Source: Cohnella sp. GbtcB17
GTDB taxonomy: Bacteria; Bacillota; Bacilli; Paenibacillales; Paenibacillaceae
Reading direction: 5' to 3'
Assembly: GCF_019091135.1 (NCBI RefSeq)
Contig: NZ_JAGXJW010000005.1
Span: forward strand, 124,001 to 188,000
DNA: 64,000 nt
The notes under the pieces are model-generated. The model saw nothing but the letters and a program-made list of their open reading frames with translations. It did no database searches and was not told the origin of the DNA. The number at the start of each line of letters is the position of its first letter. Position 1 is the stretch's first letter. This document shows positions 1 to 7,283 of the stretch, piece by piece. A program made the position numbers and the translations under genes.

Positions 1-36
1 AAGCATTACAGAGAAATTAAAGAGAGCAGCAAGTAA
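1..36 (+). CDS. C-terminal tail of an unidentified gene cut by the window edge
   Basis: The first 36 bases read as eleven codons ending in TAA, with a charged tail (EIKESSK at the end). A strong hairpin begins nine bases after the stop, as expected for the last gene of an operon. Nothing about function can be said from eleven residues. A second frame is also open from the edge to about position 123, but it would run through the hairpin, so it is less likely. Confidence 0.4.
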   Translation, partial: KHYREIKESSK

Positions 37-44
37 GTCATCAC

Positions 45-88
45 ATACGGATAAACCATTGTACATCGTGGTTTATCCGTATTTTGAA
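45..88 (+). terminator. Rho-independent terminator
   Basis: A perfect 14-bp stem (45-58 paired with 69-82) with a 10-base loop is followed by a short T-rich stretch. It lies between the partial upstream gene and the response regulator and separates the two units. The T-tract is weak, so part of the transcript may read through. Confidence 0.7.
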
Positions 89-150
89 TTGCGATTGCCG
101 GGAAGCTCTGCTATCATTCGATAGAAATTTATAGGTTCAGGGGGATACCC

Positions 151-1590
151 ATGCACAAGGTCATGATTGTAGATGATGAGTCGTGGGCAATTCGAGGAAT
201 CCGCAACGCCTTTGACTGGGAGAAAAACGGTTTTGAAATTATAGGCCAATTTACAAGCGCTTATAAGGCGTGGGATGCGATCCTGACAGAAAAACCTGAC
301 TTGGTACTTACGGATATCCGGATGCCGGACATTTCCGGACTCGATCTTATGCAGAGAGCCAAAGCGCATGAATTGGACACCGAGTTTGTCGTCGTTAGCG
401 GATATGCGGAATTTAAATACGCTCAGGAAGCGCTGCGCTACGGCGCGCTTAATTATTTCCTGAAGCCGCTGGACGTAGATATGGCCGATTCGTTTATTGC
501 GGAGCTTGCCCTGCATTTCTCCAAAAGATGTGCGGCACGCAATCAACTTCTTCTGGATGCGCTTACCTCCCCCAATACGGAAGAGATCAAACGTTATCTG
601 CCGCTTCCCGAGGGTGCGGATGAATGTTACTACCAGGTGCTTTCCATCGATTTCAAAGGCGATCATCTGGATTTCAGAAAGCTGCTCTCTTTGGAAGGAA
701 AGCCTGTTACGGCGATGGAAGTTGAAGCCGGAACGAATAAAAAGTTGATTGTTCTGATGACGGAACATAAAGCTTGTTTGGTATGGGATGAATTGATTCT
801 GAAAAATACTGGCATGAATACCGTTGGCATCAGCAGCGTTTCCAGCCAGCTCACGCATATGAGCAAGCTGATTAAAGAAGCGGATCTGTCCGCTTCCCAA
901 GCTTTTTTGGACGAAGGCGCAAAAGTCGTTCATTACGAGCCGAAGGTTCAATTGGTGAAACCATGTATCGATGAGATGTACCGGATTATACAAGGGTATC
1001 AACTTGGCGATATGGATGCGTACATCAAAGGTCTGCAGACTTACTTCAAGGATCGGCGGCTTGGCATGAGCGAAGTTGTTTACTTATGGAATCAGGCCGT
1101 CGGGGTCCTGATCAACGCTTATGCGGAGCAATTGAAAGATATGGAGCTGGATTTCCTTAATTATGCCGAGATTAAGGAACGATTCGAACACTTCGAATCG
1201 TTGTGCAGCTTTTTGCATGACGTCCTCGCTTCGATCAGGCAAGGGACCAACCGCTCTTTGCACGAAGGAGACATCGTGTCTCACTTCAACAAGATGGTAG
1301 CCTATATCGACGGTCACTATGAACAGAAATTGTATTTGAAAGATTTATCCGCCCAGTTCTACATTAATCAAGTGTATTGCTGTCAATTGTTCAAGAAAAA
1401 ACTCGGCAAAACCTTCTCCGAATATGTGTCGGAGCTCCGAATCAAGAAAGCCCGTGAGCTATTGAAGAAAACCGACTTATCCATTGAGGAGATCGCCGTT
1501 CAGACCGGGTATGTGGAATATTACTATTTCAATAAAGTTTTCAAGAAGCATTGCGGGATCACCCCTTCAAAATTCAGAAAAAGCAATTAA
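151..1590 (+). CDS. Two-component response regulator, AraC-type output (YesN family)
   Basis: 479 residues. The N-terminal receiver domain (about 1-120) has the acidic pair D8/D9, phosphoacceptor D55 in the motif LTDIRMPD, and the conserved Lys in FLKPLDV. A poorly conserved linker follows (about 130-370). The C-terminus carries two AraC helix-turn-helix motifs (about 375-479), including EIAVQTGYVEYYYFNKVFKK. In this family the partner is a YesM-type membrane kinase, and such a kinase follows directly. The ATG has a GGGGGA site about 7 bases upstream. Pairs like this usually control a nearby carbohydrate ABC transporter; that target would lie left of the window, so the ligand cannot be inferred. 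Confidence 0.93.
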   Translation: MHKVMIVDDESWAIRGIRNAFDWEKNGFEIIGQFTSAYKAWDAILTEKPDLVLTDIRMPDISGLDLMQRAKAHELDTEFVVVSGYAEFKYAQEALRYGALNYFLKPLDVDMADSFIAELALHFSKRCAARNQLLLDALTSPNTEEIKRYLPLPEGADECYYQVLSIDFKGDHLDFRKLLSLEGKPVTAMEVEAGTNKKLIVLMTEHKACLVWDELILKNTGMNTVGISSVSSQLTHMSKLIKEADLSASQAFLDEGAKVVHYEPKVQLVKPCIDEMYRIIQGYQLGDMDAYIKGLQTYFKDRRLGMSEVVYLWNQAVGVLINAYAEQLKDMELDFLNYAEIKERFEHFESLCSFLHDVLASIRQGTNRSLHEGDIVSHFNKMVAYIDGHYEQKLYLKDLSAQFYINQVYCCQLFKKKLGKTFSEYVSELRIKKARELLKKTDLSIEEIAVQTGYVEYYYFNKVFKKHCGITPSKFRKSN

Positions 1591-1610
1591 CGATGAACGG
1601 AGCGGCAGAG

Positions 1611-3419
1611 ATGAAGACCAGCAGGCTGAAATTAAAACATCAGATATGGCTTATCTTTTTTTTCGCGATCGTTATATTTACAGCTATGGTGTTGTATTTC
1701 TTTTATAGCTTTTCTCATCTCACCCAGAATAGGGCTGCCAACTTCGGGAACCAAATGATTGAGCAAACGCGAAGCAAGATCGATACCGTCTTTAATGATA
1801 TCCGGGTCAGCACCGGCATTGCGGTCAACAGCAAACTGATTCAGGAATATACCGTAGTGGATGACGATTACAAGAGAGCGTTTGATAGCGGTAATTATGC
1901 ACTGGATCTCATGGATTATATGAGATCCTTTAATTCGTATGTGAGCGGAATCGTCATTGATGACGTCCGCGGGAAGAAGCTTTACAGTCTGAATTCCTCG
2001 AGCGGAGATATTTTCTTTCTCAAACGTTATGACAGCTTCATCCAAACGTATAAGAAGGACGCTTCGCTTCGGGAAAAGGGTCAATTCACCACGACGTTAA
2101 AAGACGATAACACGGGATCGGCACAGTTTTTTTATATTGAACCGATTATCGAATCGTTAGGGGGAATCCATTTCTCCGAAATAACGGGTTACTTCACCAT
2201 CATGGTCAATATGGACAAGCTGCGTGGGCTTGTTGAAAATACAGAATTGACGCCGCACTCCACGTTGTACATTCTGGACAGCCAGGATGAGGTCATTGCT
2301 TCCACGAATGCGAAAGCTCGCGGCACGTTGTTCAAGGATGTATTGTCTATGGATAAGGACAACCTGCTTAACGGAGTGAAAGCAACCATCGACGGAGAAC
2401 AAATTCTCGTTCAGGTCAAAGGTTTGGAGCAGGCGGACGGGTGGCGGATCGTGAGTATGATACCGGTTCATGAATTGACTTCCGACATGAGCCCTATGAG
2501 AAAAGTCAGCGTGATTGTGGGGATCGGCATGATTTTCATTTTGATCATCATGGGCATTTTCTTTATGAATAGCCTGATGAAACCGGTGATGGGGCTTGTT
2601 TTGGATATGAAACGGGTAGGGGGAAGGGACAGGAGCTTCCGGATTAAAGTCCGGTCTACCAATGAAGTAGGGTCGCTTGCCCAAGACATCAATCGGATGA
2701 TGGATGAGATGGAGGAAATGACCCGAGATATGTTTAATACCCAAGCGAGATTGTACAAATCCGAGCTCAGTCAGAAGCAAGCGGAGTTTTCCGCCCTGCA
2801 GAGCCAGATCAACCCGCATTTCCTGTACAATACGCTGAATTGCATCAGCAGCATCGGATTGGATTACGGAAGCAGGGAAATTGCGCAAATAACGTCATCT
2901 ATGTCCAAAATTTTCAGGTACAGCATCCAACAAGATGAGCTTGTACAGATCAAGGAAGAAGTAGACTGTATTCAGGCCTATATGAAGATTATCTCTATTC
3001 GTTACGCATATAAATTCGACATGAACATCGATGTCGAAGAGGATCTGCTCGAGATGAGTACCCCCAAAATGATTCTTCAACCTATTGTCGAGAATGCAGT
3101 CTATCATGGGCTTGAACGGATGGATCAAGGGGGGCGGCTTGAGGTTGCCGGGCGCATGGATGCGCAGGGAGATGTGTGCTTTTGTATTAGGGATACCGGG
3201 AAAGGAATGGAGCCGGAGCAACTGGCCGCCGTGCAGGCCAAGCTGGACACGGAGTATCCGGAACGCGCGTTAGCCGTCCAATCGTCGCAAAGCATTGGAC
3301 TGACCAATATTCACAATAGGCTCCGGCTGCTTTTTGGAGAGAGGTACGGGATCACAATTGACAGCCGGATCGATCATGGGACGACCGTGACCGTGAAAAT
3401 TCCGGCATTGTCAAAGTAA
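1611..3419 (+). CDS. Membrane sensor histidine kinase (YesM family)
   Basis: About 602 residues. There is a transmembrane helix near residues 13-33 (IWLIFFFAIVIFTAMVLYFF), an extracellular dCache-like sensing region, a second helix near 305-325, a HAMP-like linker, and a His_kinase/HATPase core. The phosphoacceptor is H403 in NPHFLYNTLNCISSI; the N-box is LQPIVENAVYHGLE and the G-box DTGKGM. I chose the ATG at 1611 because GGAG lies 8 bases upstream. An ATG at 1593 and a TTG at 1551 are in frame, and the latter would overlap the regulator. It is the probable partner of the preceding regulator, sensing an extracellular ligand or binding-protein complex. Confidence 0.92.
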   Translation: MKTSRLKLKHQIWLIFFFAIVIFTAMVLYFFYSFSHLTQNRAANFGNQMIEQTRSKIDTVFNDIRVSTGIAVNSKLIQEYTVVDDDYKRAFDSGNYALDLMDYMRSFNSYVSGIVIDDVRGKKLYSLNSSSGDIFFLKRYDSFIQTYKKDASLREKGQFTTTLKDDNTGSAQFFYIEPIIESLGGIHFSEITGYFTIMVNMDKLRGLVENTELTPHSTLYILDSQDEVIASTNAKARGTLFKDVLSMDKDNLLNGVKATIDGEQILVQVKGLEQADGWRIVSMIPVHELTSDMSPMRKVSVIVGIGMIFILIIMGIFFMNSLMKPVMGLVLDMKRVGGRDRSFRIKVRSTNEVGSLAQDINRMMDEMEEMTRDMFNTQARLYKSELSQKQAEFSALQSQINPHFLYNTLNCISSIGLDYGSREIAQITSSMSKIFRYSIQQDELVQIKEEVDCIQAYMKIISIRYAYKFDMNIDVEEDLLEMSTPKMILQPIVENAVYHGLERMDQGGRLEVAGRMDAQGDVCFCIRDTGKGMEPEQLAAVQAKLDTEYPERALAVQSSQSIGLTNIHNRLRLLFGERYGITIDSRIDHGTTVTVKIPALSK

Positions 3420-3471
3420 AGAGAGAGCGGTCTTTTGTTACATAGTATAGGGCAACTAAGCTCGCAATTCG

Positions 3472-3502
3472 GCGTCGATCAGCATGGATCGAGGCATTTT
3501 TG
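3472..3502 (+). terminator. Possible terminator of the response regulator/kinase operon
   Basis: The stem TCGATC/GATCGA (3475-3480, 3487-3492) has a 6-base loop, is extended by GC pairs beyond one mismatch, and is followed by five Ts. It lies about 55 bases after the kinase stop codon. Confidence 0.4.
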
Positions 3503-3611
3503 CGTCTAAACCGGGGATTGTCTCGGGAAATAGGATACCACTCATCATTCATTTTATTGACATAGGTAAATATTAATTACAAATTCTTTTGTGACTAATT
3601 TAAATATCGCA

Positions 3612-3640
3612 TTGAACCTGCATTATGAACCCCGTATAAT
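3612..3640 (+). promoter_or_regulatory. Sigma-A promoter for the hybrid sensor gene
   Basis: TTGAAC (3612-3617) and TATAAT (3635-3640) are separated by exactly 17 bases. The -10 box is perfect and the surroundings are AT-rich. The leader to the GTG start would be about 130 bases. Confidence 0.7.
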
Positions 3641-3779
3641 ATGAAAATGGGAATTAATTCTACAATTACACCGGGGGTTCCGCCCCGATCTCGATTAAAC
3701 CGTATGCCGATTCGAGGATGACTGCGAGCGGCATCCAAGCGCATGCGAATAACGATTACACAACAGGGGAGGCGAATAG

Positions 3780-5318
3780 GTGGAACAGGGCTACTCCGCT
3801 AACATCCTCGTCGTTGGCGACAATTCGGCGCATTCGCTTGCGATCGAAGCCGCTCTCGACGGAGAACCGTACCGTTTCGTCCGCGCATGCTCCGGGTCCG
3901 AAGCGGTACGCTGTTTGCTGCGCGAGGAGATCGCCGTCATCCTGATCGGCGTTCACCTGTCCGGCATGAGCGGATTCGAGACGGCGGGCTTTATCAAATC
4001 CTATAGCTGCTTCAAATCGATTCCAGTCATTTTTATATCCGAATCCGACGCGGATGCCGATCAGTTGGCGGCAGGCTATGCCGTCGGCGCGATAGACTAT
4101 TTGAGCATGCCGCTCATTCCGTATATATTCAAGGCCAAGATCAAGGAACTGGTCAGTCTCTGCCGCGACCGGACAGCATTAAGCCAGCAAGCCCCCGAGC
4201 CCGCAAACACGAACCGGCAGCTTGCGCAGGAAGAGGTGCACGCTCGCGTCGTGATGGACGCCTCCATCGATGCGATGCTGGTGCTTGATGCGTCAGGCGT
4301 CATTTTGGAAGCGAATCGCGCTGCCGCAGGCATGTTCGGGTACGACAAAGGTGAATTAATCGGCCTTCATATCTCGCTGCTTTTTCCCTCCGCCATTTCG
4401 ATGGACGTACGATCGGATCTTCCGTTCGGCAAGCTGTTGGAAATGGAGCCGCGTCGCAAGGACGGCACGTCCTTCCCCGCCGAGGTCCACTGGAGCATCT
4501 CCGCCGGCATTCCCGGGCTGCTGGCTTGTACCGTGCGCGATATCGCGCGCCGCAAGCAGTCTGAGCGTGAATGGCTCGAAGCGAAGGAAGAGGCCGAGCG
4601 CATCGCCAGGGCGAGAATGGAATTTTTGACGTTTATGAGCCCCGAGATCCGCACGCCATTGAACGGCATTATCGGCATGATGGATCTGCTGAAGGACTCC
4701 GGTCTGACATCCGAACAATCGGAAATGGCAGAGATCGTGTCCGATAACGGTCATGCACTCCTGAAAATCGTCAACGACGTGCTCGATTTGTCCCGAATCG
4801 AGGCTGGCCGGATGGAGTTGGAGCAGGAGCTCTTTTTGCTGGAGGACTGTCTGGATGGAGCCGGGAAGCTATTCATGTCCCAAATGCGCGAAAAACGACT
4901 CTCCTACACGTTTGCCGTCGAGCCCGGCGTTCCTGAATTTGTGCGGGGCGACCGATTTCGCCTGCAGCAGATTCTCGCCAATCTGATCGGCAATTCGATA
5001 AAGTTTACGGAAAAAGGCGGCGTCGACGTAAAGGTGAGCCTGCTGGAGGAAACGGAAGAACGGATCGCGCTCGAATTCGTCGTGAAGGATACCGGCATGG
5101 GCATTGCCGCAGACGAGATCGACCGGTTGTTTTTGCCTTTCTCGCAGGCGAACGTCTCGACTACCCGCAAGTACGGCGGCAGCGGATTAGGCCTGTCGAT
5201 CTGCAAAACGTTGTGCGAGCTGATGGAAGGAAACATTCGCGTAGAACCGTCCGGCGAACCCGGCACGGTTTTCGTTTTTTCTGTGCGCTTCGGCAAAATC
5301 GATCGGAAGGCTCCGTAG
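3780..5318 (+). CDS. Hybrid sensor protein: pseudo-receiver, PAS, HisKA-like and HATPase domains; both phosphoacceptors missing
   Basis: 512 residues from a GTG start with an AGGGGAGG site upstream. Order: receiver-like domain (about 7-120), PAS domain (about 150-265), HisKA-like helix (about 278-345), HATPase (about 385-510). The receiver has Gly57 where the phosphoacceptor Asp should be (ILIGVHLSGMSGFE) and Met110 where the conserved Lys should be (YLSMPL). The H-box reads MSPEIRTPLNGIIG, so Pro288 replaces the phosphorylated His. The HATPase looks intact: N-box ILANLIGNSIKFTE, G1 DTGMGI, G2 GGSGLGLSI. By known chemistry it could not autophosphorylate or accept phosphate in the usual way. 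It may bind ATP and work as a scaffold or allosteric partner, or it may be decaying. Domain identification is firm; function is open. Confidence 0.88.
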   Translation: MEQGYSANILVVGDNSAHSLAIEAALDGEPYRFVRACSGSEAVRCLLREEIAVILIGVHLSGMSGFETAGFIKSYSCFKSIPVIFISESDADADQLAAGYAVGAIDYLSMPLIPYIFKAKIKELVSLCRDRTALSQQAPEPANTNRQLAQEEVHARVVMDASIDAMLVLDASGVILEANRAAAGMFGYDKGELIGLHISLLFPSAISMDVRSDLPFGKLLEMEPRRKDGTSFPAEVHWSISAGIPGLLACTVRDIARRKQSEREWLEAKEEAERIARARMEFLTFMSPEIRTPLNGIIGMMDLLKDSGLTSEQSEMAEIVSDNGHALLKIVNDVLDLSRIEAGRMELEQELFLLEDCLDGAGKLFMSQMREKRLSYTFAVEPGVPEFVRGDRFRLQQILANLIGNSIKFTEKGGVDVKVSLLEETEERIALEFVVKDTGMGIAADEIDRLFLPFSQANVSTTRKYGGSGLGLSICKTLCELMEGNIRVEPSGEPGTVFVFSVRFGKIDRKAP

Positions 5319-5786
5319 GGAAGGGCCGAGCAAGGGCGCCAAGGCGGCACACACCGCCGCAATCGATTTGCTTCTGATTGATGGAGCGGCTTCGGAACGT
5401 TCGCCGGACAACTGCTTGCAGATAGTCCGACATGGTCGGGAGGCGGGCTGAACGCTGGTCGAGCATCGAGGCGGATGGTTTGTTTTTCTTCAACCGATGA
5501 ACTAAAGGGGTTTTCTATAACGACCTCAATAGGATGAATAAAGAGCTTCATGACAAGGAAATCAGCATGCGTAAATAAGTAAAACATTGATTCATAAAAA
5601 ATAGCGGCACAGGCGCTTGACAGCGACGAACACCGATCGAATCGGAGAAGAAGGTTTGGACAGTCGCAAGGCGCGAAGCGCAGGGCATCGGTTTCATCAC
5701 GCAGACGAACGGTTAATTTTAGAATTAAATACACCAGATTGACCTCGTTCAAGCGCTCGCCATTCACGATGAGAGGTGGGATTCAC
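5319..5786. other. Intergenic region, 468 bp, with a possible receiver-domain remnant
   Basis: I see no intact gene. From 5341 to 5451, in a frame shifted from the hybrid kinase, the translation contains AAIDLLLIDGAASERSPDNC and then CLQIVRHGREAG. This resembles the phosphoacceptor strand of a receiver domain, which is where a C-terminal receiver of a hybrid kinase would sit. The rest is AT-mixed sequence without a clear promoter; a TTGACA occurs near 5617 but has no matching -10. Confidence 0.35.
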
Positions 5787-6119
5787 GTGGAAGTCCAATG
5801 TCTGAAAGTAAAAATCAAGCCGGGGATGACCCAGGAATTTATAGATTTCGTCAAAGACATGCAGGTGAACAAAATGGAGTTTGTGTACGAGACGATGAGA
5901 AGCGAAAACATCGTGGTCGAGTCGATCTTCCTGGAGAAGGGAGAAGAAGCGGACCATATCATTTTTTATACGCGAAGCCAACCTGAAGGCGAAGCGCCGA
6001 AGGAGAGCGAGCAGGGCAGTGCGATTCCCGTGGACACGGCATCGATCGAGATGCTTCAGAAAACGTGGGACAGCGTCGAATCGCTTGAAGTGCTGTTCGA
6101 CGCGGGCCGGCTCCCCTAA
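5787..6119 (+). CDS. Small conserved protein, DUF6176-like
   Basis: 110 residues from a GTG start at 5787 with AGAGGTGGG about 6 bases upstream. An upstream ATG at 5769 overlaps that ribosome site and is less likely. The start VEVQCLKVKIKPGMTQEFID and the later VESIFLEKGEEADHIIFYTR resemble small one-domain proteins annotated DUF6176, which look like dimeric alpha/beta-barrel folds. There is no signal peptide, membrane helix or catalytic motif. It appears to be monocistronic, with a hairpin following. The family call is from memory of the pattern; the molecular role is unknown. Confidence 0.7.
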   Translation: MEVQCLKVKIKPGMTQEFIDFVKDMQVNKMEFVYETMRSENIVVESIFLEKGEEADHIIFYTRSQPEGEAPKESEQGSAIPVDTASIEMLQKTWDSVESLEVLFDAGRLP

Positions 6120-6136
6120 AGGCCGGCGATTGCGTA

Positions 6137-6179
6137 AGAGGCTGTCCCGCAGTCGCGAAGCCGACCGGGGACAACCTCT
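6137..6179 (+). terminator. Hairpin after the small DUF6176-like gene
   Basis: AGAGG-c-TGTCCC (6137-6148) pairs with GGGACA-a-CCTCT (6168-6179) around a long loop. It has no T-tract. It sits between two converging genes, so it may end transcription from either side or only stabilise mRNA ends. Confidence 0.4.
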
Positions 6180-6214
6180 GGAGTGCCGGGGCAGCGCGCC
6201 GGACGATGCCCGGT

Positions 6215-6892
6215 TCACGGCCTGCCTACGGGATGGTAATACATAAGGTCATACAGCCCTTCCTCGGCGTTCGGCTCCGCCAACTGCTCCGGATCGAGCA
6301 TCAGCGCGATTCGCCCCGTCGGATACAACTGCAGCGTGTTCTCGATGAACCGCAGATGCGAGTCGCTGTCCGGCCCGGGCTTGTGCACGAGGAAAATCGT
6401 CGGGATGCGTATCGTGCGGTGAGGGCGGGTTTTCTTTTTATCGCCGAGCGCCTGCGACGTTCTGGGGTCCGAATACACGAGTCCCAAGTCCTGCAGCAGC
6501 CTTGACGTTCCTCTGGGCGTGTACGTTTGGTTGAACTCGCGCTCGATCAAAGCCGACACGAGCCTCAGCGTCCATCTCGTCTGCCCGGCAAGCTCCAGTT
6601 CGTCGGGCCGTTTGGACGTGACCAATTGGATCAGGCGGGCCTCTTGCTCTGCCGTCAGCTTGCGAGGCGCTCCGGGCGAGCTTCCGATGGACAATCCCTC
6701 AAGGCCGGACTGCTCGTACGAGCGGATATACGTGTATATCGTCTTCTCGCTCAGTTGGGAGACCCCTTGAATATCTCTGACCGAGTAGCCGTTCTTGTAC
6801 ATAAAAACGGCCTGATAGCGTTGAAACATCCGTTTGTCCTGCGTATCCTTCATAGCCTGGAGAAGAAGCACGTCTTCTTCGTTGCGCTTCAC
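6215..6892 (-). CDS. IS630-type transposase relative with a shortened catalytic half
   Basis: About 225 residues. The N-terminal half has two helix-turn-helix units: GYSVRDIQGVSQLSEKTIYT, and a winged region with WTLRLVSALIEREFNQTYTP followed by RGTSRLLQDLGL, typical of IS630/Tc1-like transposases. The second half is short: the segment that should carry the first catalytic Asp is missing, and LRFIENTLQLYPTGRIALMLD looks like the strand with the second Asp followed by Pro instead of Asn. I chose the GTG at 6892, 8 bases from AGGAGG; starts at 6898 or 6901 would overlap or crowd that site. No terminal inverted repeats were found nearby. It is either a domesticated DNA-binding protein or a decayed element. 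Confidence 0.65.
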   Translation of the reverse strand: MKRNEEDVLLLQAMKDTQDKRMFQRYQAVFMYKNGYSVRDIQGVSQLSEKTIYTYIRSYEQSGLEGLSIGSSPGAPRKLTAEQEARLIQLVTSKRPDELELAGQTRWTLRLVSALIEREFNQTYTPRGTSRLLQDLGLVYSDPRTSQALGDKKKTRPHRTIRIPTIFLVHKPGPDSDSHLRFIENTLQLYPTGRIALMLDPEQLAEPNAEEGLYDLMYYHPVGRP

Positions 6893-7283
6893 GACCAACA
6901 CCTCCTTTCTCCTGCCAGGGAAAAAATAAGCATAGGGTAATTACCCCCTACGGTTCGGAATTAACCCGCACTTCTCCGTTTCCAATTGCATTTCGTTAGT
7001 CTTTATCTTATCACAAAAAAGTCGATAAATGGCCGAAGGATAGACGGATCGCGGCAGCAACGGCCCGAATTCCACAAATTCCCGCGTCCAAAAGGACGGC
7101 CGAACAGTTAATCTGTATCCCTGGAGAGTGGGTCGGCCGCTCTCCTTTGTTCTGCGACAAGGATTATAATCCGTTTGCAGCGATATATTCGATCAAAGGG
7201 GGCGGGCCATCGGGAGGCGATTGTTCTCAAAAGAAATGTTAGCGCTTTCTTATGAAGCATAATCATGACCATGGGAGGTATTT
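6893..7283. other. Divergent intergenic region, 391 bp
   Basis: It separates the transposase-like gene from the GH28-like gene. It contains a hairpin GGAGAG/CTCTCC (7123-7128, 7140-7145) followed by TTTGTT, with no gene before it that would need a terminator. A cre-like site lies close to the GH28 start. I see no RNA gene and no convincing -35/-10 pair. Confidence 0.5.
7236..7250 (+). promoter_or_regulatory. Possible cre (CcpA) site
   Basis: ATGTTAGCGCTTTCT matches the cre consensus WTGNAANCGNWWNCA at all but two defined positions, including the central CG. It lies 33 bases upstream of the secreted glycosidase-like gene, where carbon catabolite repression would be expected. A LacI-family local regulator could use a similar site. 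Confidence 0.45.

Larger units (their letters stand above)
3420..3779. other. Intergenic region, 360 bp, AT-rich
   Basis: No gene is supported here. It holds a possible weak terminator for the kinase (stem TCGATC/GATCGA at 3475-3480 and 3487-3492, followed by TTTTT), an AT-rich stretch at 3540-3660, and a good sigma-A promoter for the next gene. Confidence 0.6.

Noticed and set aside
7123..7145. Terminator or RNA gene in the divergent region before the GH28-like gene
   Set aside because: There is a hairpin followed by TTTGTT, but no upstream plus-strand gene and no promoter, so I could not assign it.
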